From Bosea beijingensis (GTDB lineage Bacteria; Pseudomonadota; Alphaproteobacteria; Rhizobiales; Beijerinckiaceae): a stretch of 64,000 bases of DNA. The notes beneath the pieces are model-generated. The model did not search any database. It was not told the DNA's origin and saw only the letters and a list, made by a program, of their open reading frames with translations. Positions 26,056 to 34,408 of the stretch are shown here, one piece after another. A program made the translations under genes and the position numbers. Each line of letters opens with the position of its first letter. The first letter of the stretch is position 1. The stretch covers positions 4,249,705-4,313,704 of the forward strand of contig NZ_CP132359.1 of the NCBI RefSeq assembly GCF_030758975.1, given 5' to 3'.

Positions 26056-26853
26056 CTAGCCGAATAGGCGTTTGAACGCGGTTGGATCGGCCGTGTGAAG
26101 GCGGGTCATTGCTTGGTTTGCATAAAACATGTCTGGCGATGCGAGGGCGGGAGTTATTACTGTGCGATATCCTGGATTGTCTTTGTCCAATTTATATATA
26201 ACCAATCCTACCCCATGTATCGAGCAGAGTGCCTTCAGCCTACTTAAATCATCCTCGCCTATCGTTTCGGGCATGACGATGTAACTTTTATGGGAAAACA
26301 ATCTATATGCTATAGCTTGACCAAAAGCAACCACAGGTTGACTAGGATCAATCTTTATTTCTGCAGTGATTATCTGAGGTTCAAATTTCAAGAAATAGGA
26401 AAAATCTGGCTTCAATATTCCAATAACATCGGGTGTTCCCCATTTTCCTTTTAGAATATTGCCTCCAACAACTACGGCTTCACTGACTTCTTCGGCGGTA
26501 TCTTTTAGCCATTCTGCGAATGATAGGTAAAAATCTGACTCGATCAAATTCACTAATTTATTCTCTGAATCTACTATAGATACAATCTTCTCAGATTCGA
26601 CTTTTTCGGCCTGTATAGCGACTTGAGACTCCGCGTCATTCTTTACAGATAGCTGATAAGTTCCTCTTGCCACCTTTATAATGTCGGGATTATTTACAAG
26701 CATGTGATGAACTGCGCCCTGTATCGAATTATGAGGTGTCTCAGGATTTTGCTGCTTTATAGCTGTCAGAATCTCGACCCATCTGATCCCACCTTGCGAG
26801 TTTGCAAGTATTTTCAAGCCAATTTCTTGAATTTGAATGCGGCTTAATTTCAT
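26056..26853 (-). CDS. HARE-HTH plus PD-(D/E)XK-like nuclease, AT-rich
   Basis: A 265-aa protein. The N-terminus resembles a HARE-HTH winged helix: QIQEIGLKILANSQGGIRWVEILTAIKQ...TPHNSIQGAVHHMLVNNPDIIKVARGTYQL (residues 1-68, ending in the GxYxL pattern). After an acidic linker comes a restriction-endonuclease-like core: WGTPDVIGIL (Asp ligand), ITAEIKIDP (ExK) and AFGQAIAYRLFSHKSYIVMP with the conserved Gln helix (about 145-200). HARE-HTH domains are known in restriction-type proteins. The gene is visibly AT-rich with AT-ending codons, unlike all neighbours, which suggests transfer. It has its own AGGGGG ribosome site 33 bp after the nitrile hydratase activator gene. No methylase or partner gene is adjacent. 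Confidence 0.72.
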   Translation of the reverse strand: MKLSRIQIQEIGLKILANSQGGIRWVEILTAIKQQNPETPHNSIQGAVHHMLVNNPDIIKVARGTYQLSVKNDAESQVAIQAEKVESEKIVSIVDSENKLVNLIESDFYLSFAEWLKDTAEEVSEAVVVGGNILKGKWGTPDVIGILKPDFSYFLKFEPQIITAEIKIDPSQPVVAFGQAIAYRLFSHKSYIVMPETIGEDDLSRLKALCSIHGVGLVIYKLDKDNPGYRTVITPALASPDMFYANQAMTRLHTADPTAFKRLFG

Positions 26854-26886
26854 TAATTCCCCCTTTTTATTTTGTCTTACTGCAAT

Positions 26887-27270
26887 TTACCGCAGCGGAT
26901 CGTTCTCCAGCAGGATCGGCTTGCCATGCGGCGTCGCTTCGGCAGCGCGGGTCCAGGAGGCGGCGAGCGCGTCGACGCCATCATGCGAGGTCAGTCCCTT
27001 CGCGATCAGCAGGTGCTCCAGCGCCTCGCACCAGCGCTCGTAATAATCCGAACCGTCGCGGCAGCCGCCGTCGGCCAGAGCCTCGCGGATTTCGGCGCCG
27101 AGCGCCTGTGCCCATTCGTCGGCGGTGAAGACGCCCTTGTTCTGGAGCTCGACGACCAGCGCGAAGGCCTGCGCCTGCCAGGGTTCGGCGAAGATCGGGC
27201 CTTCTGCATCGCGCGGGATCGGCGTATTCGCGGCGAGCGTTGCCGCCAGATCGGTCTCAGGCCGGCTCAA
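26887..27270 (-). CDS. Nitrile hydratase activator (P14K-like)
   Basis: A 127-aa accessory protein resembling the N-terminal half of the beta subunit (PIFAEPWQAQAFALVVELQNKGVFTADEWAQALGAEIREA...YYERWCEALEHLLIAKGLTS). Such P14K-type activators deliver cobalt-loaded alpha subunit by subunit exchange. The start is taken as the TTG at 27270 with GGGAGAG upstream, overlapping the beta gene by 14 bp; the longer ATG-initiated frame to 27411 lies wholly inside the beta gene and is rejected. The order alpha-beta-activator is typical of Co-type operons. Confidence 0.85.
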   Translation of the reverse strand: MSRPETDLAATLAANTPIPRDAEGPIFAEPWQAQAFALVVELQNKGVFTADEWAQALGAEIREALADGGCRDGSDYYERWCEALEHLLIAKGLTSHDGVDALAASWTRAAEATPHGKPILLENDPLR

Positions 27271-27916
27271 GATAGCTCTCCCAGGCCTCGATGCTGACGG
27301 TGGAGGTCGGATCGGCGTCGCGGCCCCAGAGCTCGCGGCCGTCGAACACGACTGTGTAGAGCCATTGCGCCGTTTCGGACTGTCCCTGCGCGCCGGTATC
27401 CGGGAAGACATGGCAGCCGATGATGCGCTCGATCACGCCGGTCTTGCCGCGGGCATAGCGCGGCAAGCGGGTGTGATGATGCGGGTGCATCACGATGGTG
27501 CGGACCTTGTCGCCGATGGCGAAGCGGGCCGGGGCCTCGGCCTTGCGTTCATAGGGGAAACCGCGACGCAGGACGCCTGCGACCTCTTCGCCCTTGAGCA
27601 CGCGCTTCGGCTCGCGGCGCTGGGCTGAGGGCTTGCCGCTGGCGAGTTCGTCCGCGCTCAGGAAGCCGTGCTTGACCAGCACCTTGTCGAGCGCGGCGAG
27701 CCAGATCTCGTAATAGGTCGAGGAGAGGTATTGTGCCGGCGGCAGGCTCTCGCGGGCGTGGCGGATCTCGTCGATGCTCCAGGCGCCCATCGCCCCAGCC
27801 GCGACGTTGATCGCGAGCACGCGCTTCTCCCAGTCACCATGGAAGACCGGCTCGTTCGGCTCGGGAACGACCGGGCCGAAACCCATCTGGCCGCCGAGGT
27901 CGTGGGCGCTGTTCAT
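27257..27916 (-). CDS. nthB: Nitrile hydratase beta subunit
   Basis: A 219-aa structural subunit. The start [36 protein letters not shown] is the standard beta N-terminus, and the C-terminal SH3-like barrel holds [43 protein letters not shown] and [14 protein letters not shown]. Together with the alpha subunit it hydrates nitriles to amides in the cytoplasm. Its ATG overlaps the alpha stop by 4 bp, implying coupled translation. Confidence 0.95.
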   Translation of the reverse strand: MNSAHDLGGQMGFGPVVPEPNEPVFHGDWEKRVLAINVAAGAMGAWSIDEIRHARESLPPAQYLSSTYYEIWLAALDKVLVKHGFLSADELASGKPSAQRREPKRVLKGEEVAGVLRRGFPYERKAEAPARFAIGDKVRTIVMHPHHHTRLPRYARGKTGVIERIIGCHVFPDTGAQGQSETAQWLYTVVFDGRELWGRDADPTSTVSIEAWESYLEPA

Positions 27917-28536
27917 GCCGCGTCCTCCACGCGGGGCAGGCCGGTGCCGATCATCGAATCGCGCGAGACGATGCTGGCGAGCTTCTCCTCGCTCCAGCCC
28001 TCGGTGCCGGCGGGCCGCATCGGGATGACGATGAAGCGGGTCTCGGCGGTCGAATCCCAGACGCGGACGCGCTGGCTCTCCGGCAGCGTCACGCCGAAAT
28101 CGGCGATGGTGCCGCGCGGGTCGATCACCGCCTTGGCGCGGTAGGGCGGGGATTTGTACCAGACCGGCGGCAGCCCCAGCACCGGCCACGGATAGCAGGA
28201 GCAGAGCGTGCAGACGATCAGGTTGTGCTGCTCGGGCGTGTTGAAGCAGGCGACGATATGCTCGCCGCCGCGCCCGCCATAGCCGAGCTCGCCGACGGCC
28301 GCGGTGCCGTCCACCTTCAGGCGCTCGGCAAAGGCCGGGTCGGTCCAGGCTTTTGCGACGATGCGGGCGCCGTCGCGCGGGCCGATCTTCGTCTCGTAGG
28401 TGTCGATGATCGCGTCCAGCGCGGCCGGGTCGACATAGCCCTTCTCGACCATCAGCGTTTCCAGCGCCTTCACACGCGCCTCGATGGCGGTGAAGTGGTT
28501 GTCATGGTCGTGATCGTGGTGGTGATGTCCGCTCAT
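27913..28536 (-). CDS. nthA: Nitrile hydratase alpha subunit, cobalt type
   Basis: A 207-aa catalytic subunit. The metal-binding claw reads [10 protein letters not shown] (about residues 108-117); Thr in C-T-L-C-S-C is the diagnostic of cobalt enzymes, Ser of iron enzymes. The middle cysteines are normally oxidised to sulfinate and sulfenate. The N-terminus is His-rich ([14 protein letters not shown]), a possible metal-loading tail. A GGAGG-type site precedes the ATG. It is preceded by the amidase, so amides formed here would be hydrolysed to acids and ammonia. Confidence 0.96.
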   Translation of the reverse strand: MSGHHHHDHDHDNHFTAIEARVKALETLMVEKGYVDPAALDAIIDTYETKIGPRDGARIVAKAWTDPAFAERLKVDGTAAVGELGYGGRGGEHIVACFNTPEQHNLIVCTLCSCYPWPVLGLPPVWYKSPPYRAKAVIDPRGTIADFGVTLPESQRVRVWDSTAETRFIVIPMRPAGTEGWSEEKLASIVSRDSMIGTGLPRVEDAA

Positions 28537-28548
28537 GGCGGTCTCCTC

Positions 28549-29745
28549 TCAGGCGATCCGGATGCGGGCGGCGCGCTCGTAGCGCACCGCGAAGGCGACG
28601 AGCGAGCGGTCGGAGCCCTTCGGACCGATCAACGACAGGCCGAGCGGGGCGCCCTCGCGCTGCGCCACGGGGATCGTGACCTGTGGGAAGCCGGAGAGCC
28701 CTGCAAGGCAGAGCAGGCGCAGCGCCCGGTTGCGGAAATCCTCCAGCTCCGATTCCTTCGCGGCGATGAGCGGGGCGACGTCCGGCATGGTCGGCAGGAT
28801 CAGCACGCCGTCCTGCCCGAGCAGGCGCGAGAGCCTGGTGCGGAAGGATTTCCTGGTGGATTCGCCCTTGGCGTATTCGGTGTCGGTCACGGCCTTCGAG
28901 AAGGCGAAGCGCTCCTTCACGCCCGGCCCGAGCGGCGGATTGAAGCGCTCGATCATCGGGCCATCGGACAGCCAGGCTTCGCGGCCCTGGATCCAGCGGA
29001 AGGCCCAATAAAGCGCGTCGAGATCGCGGACGAGCTTGACGCCCTCGGGCTGGCCGAGCGCGGGAATCGTGCGCTGCACGACATTGCGCAGGATGGTCTC
29101 GGCCTCGGGTACGGCCTGGGCGAACATGTCGTCAGCCATCAGGAGGCGTGGGGCTTCCGGCAGTTCGGTCTTGTCCGGGCCGAAGAGGGCATTGGCGACG
29201 CGGGCGAAGATGTCGCCGTCGCGGGCGAACCAGCCGGGCGTGTCGAGGCTTTCCGCCAATGGCCAGGCGCGCTTCAGCGAAAGCCGGCCATGGCTCGGCC
29301 GGATGCCGAAGAGGCCGCCATAGCTTGCGGGAGCGCGGACAGAGCCGCCCGTGTCGGAGCCGAGCGCGATATCGGCGAGGCGCCCGGCCACCGCGGCCAT
29401 CGAGCCGCAGGACGAGCCGCCGGTGATGCGATCGGGCGCGGCCGGATTGATCGGCGAGCCGAAATGGGCGTTCTGGCCGTTGAGCGAGAAGGCGAGCTCA
29501 TCGGTATGGGTCTTGCCGACGAAGCGGGCGCCGGCCTGGAGCAGGTCCTTCACGATCGGCGCGGTCTTGGTCTTGATGCCGGACTGCGCGAGTACCAGCG
29601 GCGAGCCCGCACCGGTCGGATAGCCCTTGATGTCGAAGAGGTCCTTGACCGCCAGCGTCAGGCCGGCAAGCGGGCCGGCGACGGCGTGCTTCACGGGCGC
29701 ATCGGGATAGGGAACGAAGCAGCGGAACGGATCGTCGAAAGTCAT
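28549..29745 (-). CDS. Amidase (amidase signature family), nitrile-pathway
   Basis: A 398-aa amidase with the Ser-cisSer-Lys triad visible as Lys34 (VKDLFD), Ser111 (TGGSSCGS) and nucleophile Ser135 (GSDTGGSVRAP). It hydrolyses amides to carboxylate and ammonium in the cytoplasm. It lies 12 bp upstream of nthA and 6 bp after the GGT-like gene, so the operon encodes nitrile to amide to acid. The family is broad (AtzF, GatA-like and others), but this context supports an aliphatic or aryl amide product of nitrile hydratase. Length is short relative to GatA (about 480). Confidence 0.9.
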   Translation of the reverse strand: MTFDDPFRCFVPYPDAPVKHAVAGPLAGLTLAVKDLFDIKGYPTGAGSPLVLAQSGIKTKTAPIVKDLLQAGARFVGKTHTDELAFSLNGQNAHFGSPINPAAPDRITGGSSCGSMAAVAGRLADIALGSDTGGSVRAPASYGGLFGIRPSHGRLSLKRAWPLAESLDTPGWFARDGDIFARVANALFGPDKTELPEAPRLLMADDMFAQAVPEAETILRNVVQRTIPALGQPEGVKLVRDLDALYWAFRWIQGREAWLSDGPMIERFNPPLGPGVKERFAFSKAVTDTEYAKGESTRKSFRTRLSRLLGQDGVLILPTMPDVAPLIAAKESELEDFRNRALRLLCLAGLSGFPQVTIPVAQREGAPLGLSLIGPKGSDRSLVAFAVRYERAARIRIA

Positions 29746-29751
29746 CTGGCG

Positions 29752-31347
29752 TCAAATCCCCCTGGAATCGCCGTCGGAACGCGGGTCATGCGCGGCCTCG
29801 ACCTGCCCCTTCGCGTGCTTCACCAGCATGCCGGCATGGCCGAAGCCTTCGCAATAGGCGCGGCCGCTTTCCGCGATCGGATGACCTGCGCTATCGAGTC
29901 GCTCAAGCAGCGACGGGTCGAAGCGGTTCTCGACCTTGAGGCTGGCCGAACCGGTGTCCCGGCCTTTGCCGAGGAGCCAGCGCGGCGCGTCGAGGGCCGT
30001 GGCGAGGCTTTGGCCGGCGCGGTAACGCGACAGGATCTGCGCCTGGACCTGCGGCTGACCGTCGCCGCCGGTCGCGCCATAAGGCAGGACGCGCCCGTCG
30101 TCGAAGCTGGCCAGGGCCGGGTTCAGGCTATGAAAGGGCTTGCGGCCGGGTGCGAGCGGATTGGTGGCATCCCTGTCCAGCGAGAAGGAGGCGTCGCGGC
30201 TCTGCCAGAGGATGCCGGTCGTCGGCAGCACGCAGCCGGAGCCGTAAGCCCGGCCGTTCGACTGGACATAGGAGACGGCGAGGCCCTTTCCATCGATCGC
30301 GCCCATCCAGACCGCGCCGCCATCGTCATCGCCGTCGCGCAGCGGCAGCTTCGCGGCCCGCTTCGCATCGATCGCTGCGACTTCGCGCATCAGCGCGGCA
30401 TCGCTCAGGAAGTCGGCCGGCGGGTGGGAGAGATGGCTCGGGTCGGCGATATAGCGGTCGCGGATAATGAAGGCGCGCTTCGACGCCTCGATCAGGCCGT
30501 GATGCTGTTCGAAACTGTCGAGCCGTGCCTCGTCCAGCCGTTCGACGATGCCGAGGATCAGCAGCGAAGCAAGGCCTTGCGTCGGCGGCGGCAGATTGGC
30601 CACGCTGAGGCGGTGCAGCTTCAGCTTCAACGGCGTGACGGATCGCGCATCATAGCGTTCGAGGTCGGTGCGCGTGACGGGCGCGCCGATGCGTTCGAGA
30701 TCGGCGGCGATCTCGCGGCCGACATCGCCGCGATAGAAATCCGAGAGCCCGGCATCGGCGAGCTGCTGCAGGGTGGCGCCGAGCGTCTCCGGCTTGCGGC
30801 GGGCGCCGGGCTTCGGCGGGGCGCCATCGACCCAGAAGCCCGAGAGAAAGCCGGGCGCGGCCTTCAGCGCCTCCAGCTCGTCGGGCTTGTTGCCGAGCTC
30901 GGAATCCGAGACCGCGTAGCCTTCGCGGCAATGGCTGATCGCATCCAGCAGCAATTCGCGCAGCGGCACGCGCCCGCCAAGCGAGCGTGAAAGCTCAAGC
31001 GCGAGCTGCCAGCCCGCGACAACGCCCGCGACGGTCAGCGCCGCCTCCGGCCCGCGCGAAGGCAGAAAGTCGTAGTCCTTGCCGCGATAGCGCTCGATCG
31101 TGGCAAACGTGCCGGCCGGGCCGCAGGCCTCGATGCCGTGCAGGCGGCCGCCAGGCTCATGCACCAGCCAGAAGCCATCGCCGCCGATGCCGTTGAGATG
31201 CGGGTAGACAACGGCGAGCGTCGCAGCCATCGCGACGACGGCCTCGATCGCATTGCCACCTTCGGCCAGAATGGCTCGGCCCGCCTCGGAGGCGAGACGA
31301 TGAGGGGCCGCCACGGCGGCGGAAGCGAAGACAGGCGTATCCAGCAT
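29752..31347 (-). CDS. Gamma-glutamyltransferase family protein, nucleophile apparently absent
   Basis: A 531-aa member of the GGT/Ntn-hydrolase family without a signal peptide. Family regions are AILAEGGNAIEAVVAMAATLAVVYPHLNGIGGDGFWLVHEPGGR near the N-terminus, FYRGDVGREIAADL in the middle, and YGSGCVLPTTGILWQ and HSLNPALASFDDGR later. At the place where active enzymes have the self-cleaving TTHxSVVD, this protein reads AVWMGAID (near residue 342), so Thr is replaced by Ala and autoproteolysis looks unlikely. It is the first gene of the nitrile hydratase operon; its function is unknown. Confidence 0.82.
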   Translation of the reverse strand: MLDTPVFASAAVAAPHRLASEAGRAILAEGGNAIEAVVAMAATLAVVYPHLNGIGGDGFWLVHEPGGRLHGIEACGPAGTFATIERYRGKDYDFLPSRGPEAALTVAGVVAGWQLALELSRSLGGRVPLRELLLDAISHCREGYAVSDSELGNKPDELEALKAAPGFLSGFWVDGAPPKPGARRKPETLGATLQQLADAGLSDFYRGDVGREIAADLERIGAPVTRTDLERYDARSVTPLKLKLHRLSVANLPPPTQGLASLLILGIVERLDEARLDSFEQHHGLIEASKRAFIIRDRYIADPSHLSHPPADFLSDAALMREVAAIDAKRAAKLPLRDGDDDGGAVWMGAIDGKGLAVSYVQSNGRAYGSGCVLPTTGILWQSRDASFSLDRDATNPLAPGRKPFHSLNPALASFDDGRVLPYGATGGDGQPQVQAQILSRYRAGQSLATALDAPRWLLGKGRDTGSASLKVENRFDPSLLERLDSAGHPIAESGRAYCEGFGHAGMLVKHAKGQVEAAHDPRSDGDSRGI

Positions 31348-31480
31348 CAGGACTTTTCAAGCGCGGAGGTCATGCCCATCTGCGCGAAGGGCGCGAATTT
31401 GTTGCATGGGGCGGCAAGCTCCGCTAGGTGCGTGAGGCGCATGGCCGCGCAAGGCGGCCCGCGCATGAAGGAAGGACAGC

Positions 31481-31720
31481 ATGGCCGGACGGCACACCAA
31501 CTGGCGCAACCTGATCATGGTCACCTCGTTCGGGATTCTGATCGCCGTCGAACTCTTCGGCGTGGCGCTGGCGGCCGGCTGGGCATTGGCCGGCCTGTTC
31601 GAGCTCGGCACCATCTTCGAATACATCATGATGGCGATCTTCTCGGTCTTCGCCGGCTACGGCCTCGTCAACCTGATGCGCCGCATGCTCAAGATCGAGC
31701 ATCTGACCGAGGTCGATTGA
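31481..31720 (+). CDS. Small two-helix membrane protein
   Basis: A 79-aa protein with two strong hydrophobic segments (NLIMVTSFGILIAVELFGVALAAGWALAGLF and IFEYIMMAIFSVFAGYGLVNLM) and a basic N-terminus. A GAAGGA site precedes the ATG. I do not recognise a named family. It is monocistronic, divergent from the GGT-like gene and convergent with DUF1850. Confidence 0.75.
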   Translation: MAGRHTNWRNLIMVTSFGILIAVELFGVALAAGWALAGLFELGTIFEYIMMAIFSVFAGYGLVNLMRRMLKIEHLTEVD

Positions 31721-31738
31721 GGCCTTCGGCCTCTCCCG

Positions 31739-32104
31739 TCAGTCGCAGATCTTCAACGTGACCGGATCGGCATCCGCCGGCAGGTAGTCGCCCATCGGGC
31801 GGCAGCCCGACGCCGCGCAGATGCGCCAGTCGGCCGTCGCACCCGAGCGGCGCATCACGACTTCCCTCAGCGGCGGCAAGGCCGGGTGCCAGCGCCAGAA
31901 GCCGTCGACGAGCTTCGCCCCATCGGGTGGGTCCATCCCGGCGCCCGAGCCTTCGATCCGCGCCTCGACGATTTCGAGGCCGGCGGGCGTCTCGCGCCAG
32001 ACCTCTTCCCACAGCGTCTTCTGCACCGAATGGCGCCAGCCCAGCGTGATCTCGCCGCGGCCGAGCACTACCACGAGCGCACCGGCCGCGAGGCACAGGC
32101 TCAT
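31739..32104 (-). CDS. DUF1850 domain protein
   Basis: A 121-aa protein that begins with a short hydrophobic segment (MSLCLAAGALVVVLG, perhaps a signal) and has the DUF1850 pattern: ITLGWRHSVQKTLWEEVWRETPAGLEIVEARIEGSGAGMDPPDGA and a two-Cys end (WRICAASGCRPM). DUF1850 proteins are typically encoded after TAXI-TRAP fused permeases, as here (4-bp overlap). It is probably an accessory periplasmic factor of that transporter; the mechanism is unknown. Confidence 0.85.
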   Translation of the reverse strand: MSLCLAAGALVVVLGRGEITLGWRHSVQKTLWEEVWRETPAGLEIVEARIEGSGAGMDPPDGAKLVDGFWRWHPALPPLREVVMRRSGATADWRICAASGCRPMGDYLPADADPVTLKICD

Positions 32105-34242
32105 GCGGGCGCGGTCTCGGCCTTGCGTGCGGCCAGCCAGTGCCGCCCGACGATCGCTGTGGCCAGCACGTAGCCGAGCGGGTCGCTGTAGGCGAATTCG
32201 CCGAAGAGCAGCACGGCCGCGCCGAAGCAGAGCACGCGCTCGATCACCGTGAGGCGGCCGAAGAGATAGCCGATCGCGACCATGCCGAAGAGGCCGATGG
32301 CGATTGTCGCCTTGAAGGTGGCGTAGACAACGGCCGGCCAGAAGCCGATGACATTGGCCATGGGATCGCCGGACTGCAGCATCAGCGCCGGCGAATAGAC
32401 CGCGATGAAGGGTATGACGTAGCCGGCCAGCGCGACGCGCATCGCCTCCCAGCCGATCTTGTCGGGGTTTTCCTTGGCGATCGGGGCCGCGGCGAGGGCG
32501 GCCAGCGCCACCGGCGGCGAAAGATCAGCCATGATGCCGTAGTAGAAGGCGAACATGTGGCTGACGATCAGCGGCACGCCGAGCTTTTCCAGCGCTGGTG
32601 CTGCGAGTGCGGCGACGATGATGTAGGTCGGGATCGTCGGAATGCCCGTGCCGAGCAGGATCGACAGGATCATCGTCAGGATCAGGGCCAGGAACAGGCT
32701 GTGCTGGCCTAGCCCGATGATCCAGGCGCCGAAGGTGGTGCCGATGCCGGTCTGCGTCATCAGGCCGATGATGGTGCCGACGATGGCGCAGGCGATGCCG
32801 ACCGGCAGCGCCGTCTTGGCGCTGTCGGCCAGCGCGTCGCGGCTGATCGCCAGCGTCGTGCGGCCACCCAGCGTGAAGGCATTGGCGAGGATCAGGACTG
32901 CGATCAGCCCCGCGACGATGCGGATATCCATGCCGTCGCGGAAGAGCGCGGCGGCGATCAGCCCGAGCCCGACCCAGAAGATGATCCGCAGGGTCTGCGT
33001 GCTGAAACCGGCGGTAATGCCGGCGCCCAGCAGGAGGCCGACCGTCAGTGCCAGGCCCATCGTGCCTGCGAAGAGGGGCGTGAAGCCGTGGAACAGCATG
33101 AAGACCAGCACGGCGAGCGGCAGGGCCAGATACCAGCGCTCGCGCAGGGCCTTCAGCGGGCTCGGCAGCATGGAGCGCTCGATGCCCCTCAGGCCGTATT
33201 TGCCGGCCTCCAGATGCACCATCCAGAAGGCCGAGGCGAAGTAGAGCACGGCGGGGATTGCGGCCGCCTTGACGATCTCGGCATAGGGCACACCGAGCGT
33301 CTCGGCCATGATGAAGGCGACGGCACCCATCACCGGTGGCATGATCTGGCCGCCCATCGAGGCCGTGGCCTCGACACCGGCGGCGAAGGCGCGCCGGTAG
33401 CCGAACTTGATCATCAGCGGAATGGTGAACTGGCCGACGGTGACGACATTGGCGACGCCGGAGCCGGAAATCATGCCCATCATGCCCGACGAGACCACGG
33501 CGACCTTGGCCGGCCCGCCGCGCGCGCCGCCGAAGATGCCGAGCGAGACGTCGTTGAAGAGATGGATCATCCCGGCCTTCTCGAGGAAGGAGCCGAATAC
33601 GATGAACAGGAAGATATAGGTCGCGGAGACGTAGATCGGCGTGCCGTAGAAGCCCTCGGTGCCGAAGGAGAGATGGCCGATGATCTGGTCGAAGCCATAG
33701 CCGCGATGGTTGAAGGGCGATGGCAGATACTGGCCGAAGAACCAGTAGAGCAGGCAGACGCCGCACATGATCGGCAGGGCGTTGCCCATCAACCGGCGCG
33801 CCGCCTCGAAGATCAGCACGATCAGCAAAGTGCCGACCACGAGGTCGAGTGTCGAGGGATCACCGTCGCGCAGGATCAGGTCGGCGTAGAAGATCCACTG
33901 ATAGAGGCCGATGCCGAAGCCGAGGATGCCGAGCGCCCAGCCGAGCAGGCGGCCGGGCGTATCCTTCGCCCGGAAATTGGCGATGAGGCCGAAGGACAGC
34001 AGCAGCAGGAAGCCGACATGGACGCCGCGTGCCGCCTGGCTCGGCAGGAAGTTCCAGGCGGAGACCGCGATCTGGAAACCGGCGAAGGCGAGCGCCAGCC
34101 CATAGGCGAACACGCCCCAGGCACCGGGGCCGAAACCGGGCGGGAAGCCATGCTCGAAATTGTCGAGATCGGCATGCTCGACCTCGCCCGGCTTGGCGCC
34201 GGAGAGGGTTTCCAACTGGTCGGTCTCGGCGGTGGTGGTCAT
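32101..34242 (-). CDS. TRAP transporter fused permease (DctQM type)
   Basis: A 713-aa inner-membrane protein with roughly 18 hydrophobic segments, the fused small and large permeases of TAXI-type TRAP systems. Key regions are GMMGMISGSGVANVVTVGQFTIPLMIKFGYRRAFAAGVEATASMGGQIMPPVMGAVAFIMAE (about residues 255-330) and LGTGIPTIPTYIIVAALAAPAL. It imports an organic acid with a Na+ or H+ gradient together with the TAXI receptor at 34409. MTTTAETDQ at 34242 is chosen over a Met ten codons upstream that lies within the palindromic repeat region. Confidence 0.92.
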   Translation of the reverse strand: MTTTAETDQLETLSGAKPGEVEHADLDNFEHGFPPGFGPGAWGVFAYGLALAFAGFQIAVSAWNFLPSQAARGVHVGFLLLLSFGLIANFRAKDTPGRLLGWALGILGFGIGLYQWIFYADLILRDGDPSTLDLVVGTLLIVLIFEAARRLMGNALPIMCGVCLLYWFFGQYLPSPFNHRGYGFDQIIGHLSFGTEGFYGTPIYVSATYIFLFIVFGSFLEKAGMIHLFNDVSLGIFGGARGGPAKVAVVSSGMMGMISGSGVANVVTVGQFTIPLMIKFGYRRAFAAGVEATASMGGQIMPPVMGAVAFIMAETLGVPYAEIVKAAAIPAVLYFASAFWMVHLEAGKYGLRGIERSMLPSPLKALRERWYLALPLAVLVFMLFHGFTPLFAGTMGLALTVGLLLGAGITAGFSTQTLRIIFWVGLGLIAAALFRDGMDIRIVAGLIAVLILANAFTLGGRTTLAISRDALADSAKTALPVGIACAIVGTIIGLMTQTGIGTTFGAWIIGLGQHSLFLALILTMILSILLGTGIPTIPTYIIVAALAAPALEKLGVPLIVSHMFAFYYGIMADLSPPVALAALAAAPIAKENPDKIGWEAMRVALAGYVIPFIAVYSPALMLQSGDPMANVIGFWPAVVYATFKATIAIGLFGMVAIGYLFGRLTVIERVLCFGAAVLLFGEFAYSDPLGYVLATAIVGRHWLAARKAETAPA

Positions 34243-34266
34243 CGTCCAGGTCCTGCCGGTGTCATA

Positions 34267-34402
34267 TGTCACCCCGCACGCGCCGCGGCACGTCAGTGCT
34301 GCGGTGCAGATGCGGGATCATCTTCAGAAAGGGGCGCCTTCTCGTCGCGCGGTCCCGTGTCTGCGCAGCAGCGTTTCACGCTGCGGCGCGCACGGGATGA
34401 CA
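34267..34402. repeat. Palindromic intergenic repeat, copy A
   Basis: A 136-bp nested inverted repeat between the TAXI receptor and TRAP permease genes. Outer arms 34267-34291 and 34378-34402 pair with a few G-U-compatible mismatches, and inner arms 34298-34321 and 34352-34373 pair imperfectly. The outer ends resemble those of the element at 37266-37398 (TGTCAYYCC... and ...ATGACA). Confidence 0.7.
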
Positions 34403-34408
34403 CGCACG

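Noticed and set aside
28225-30990. Open frame of about 920 codons on the plus strand
   Set aside because: Antisense to the nitrile hydratase, amidase and GGT-like genes, with no recognisable domain.
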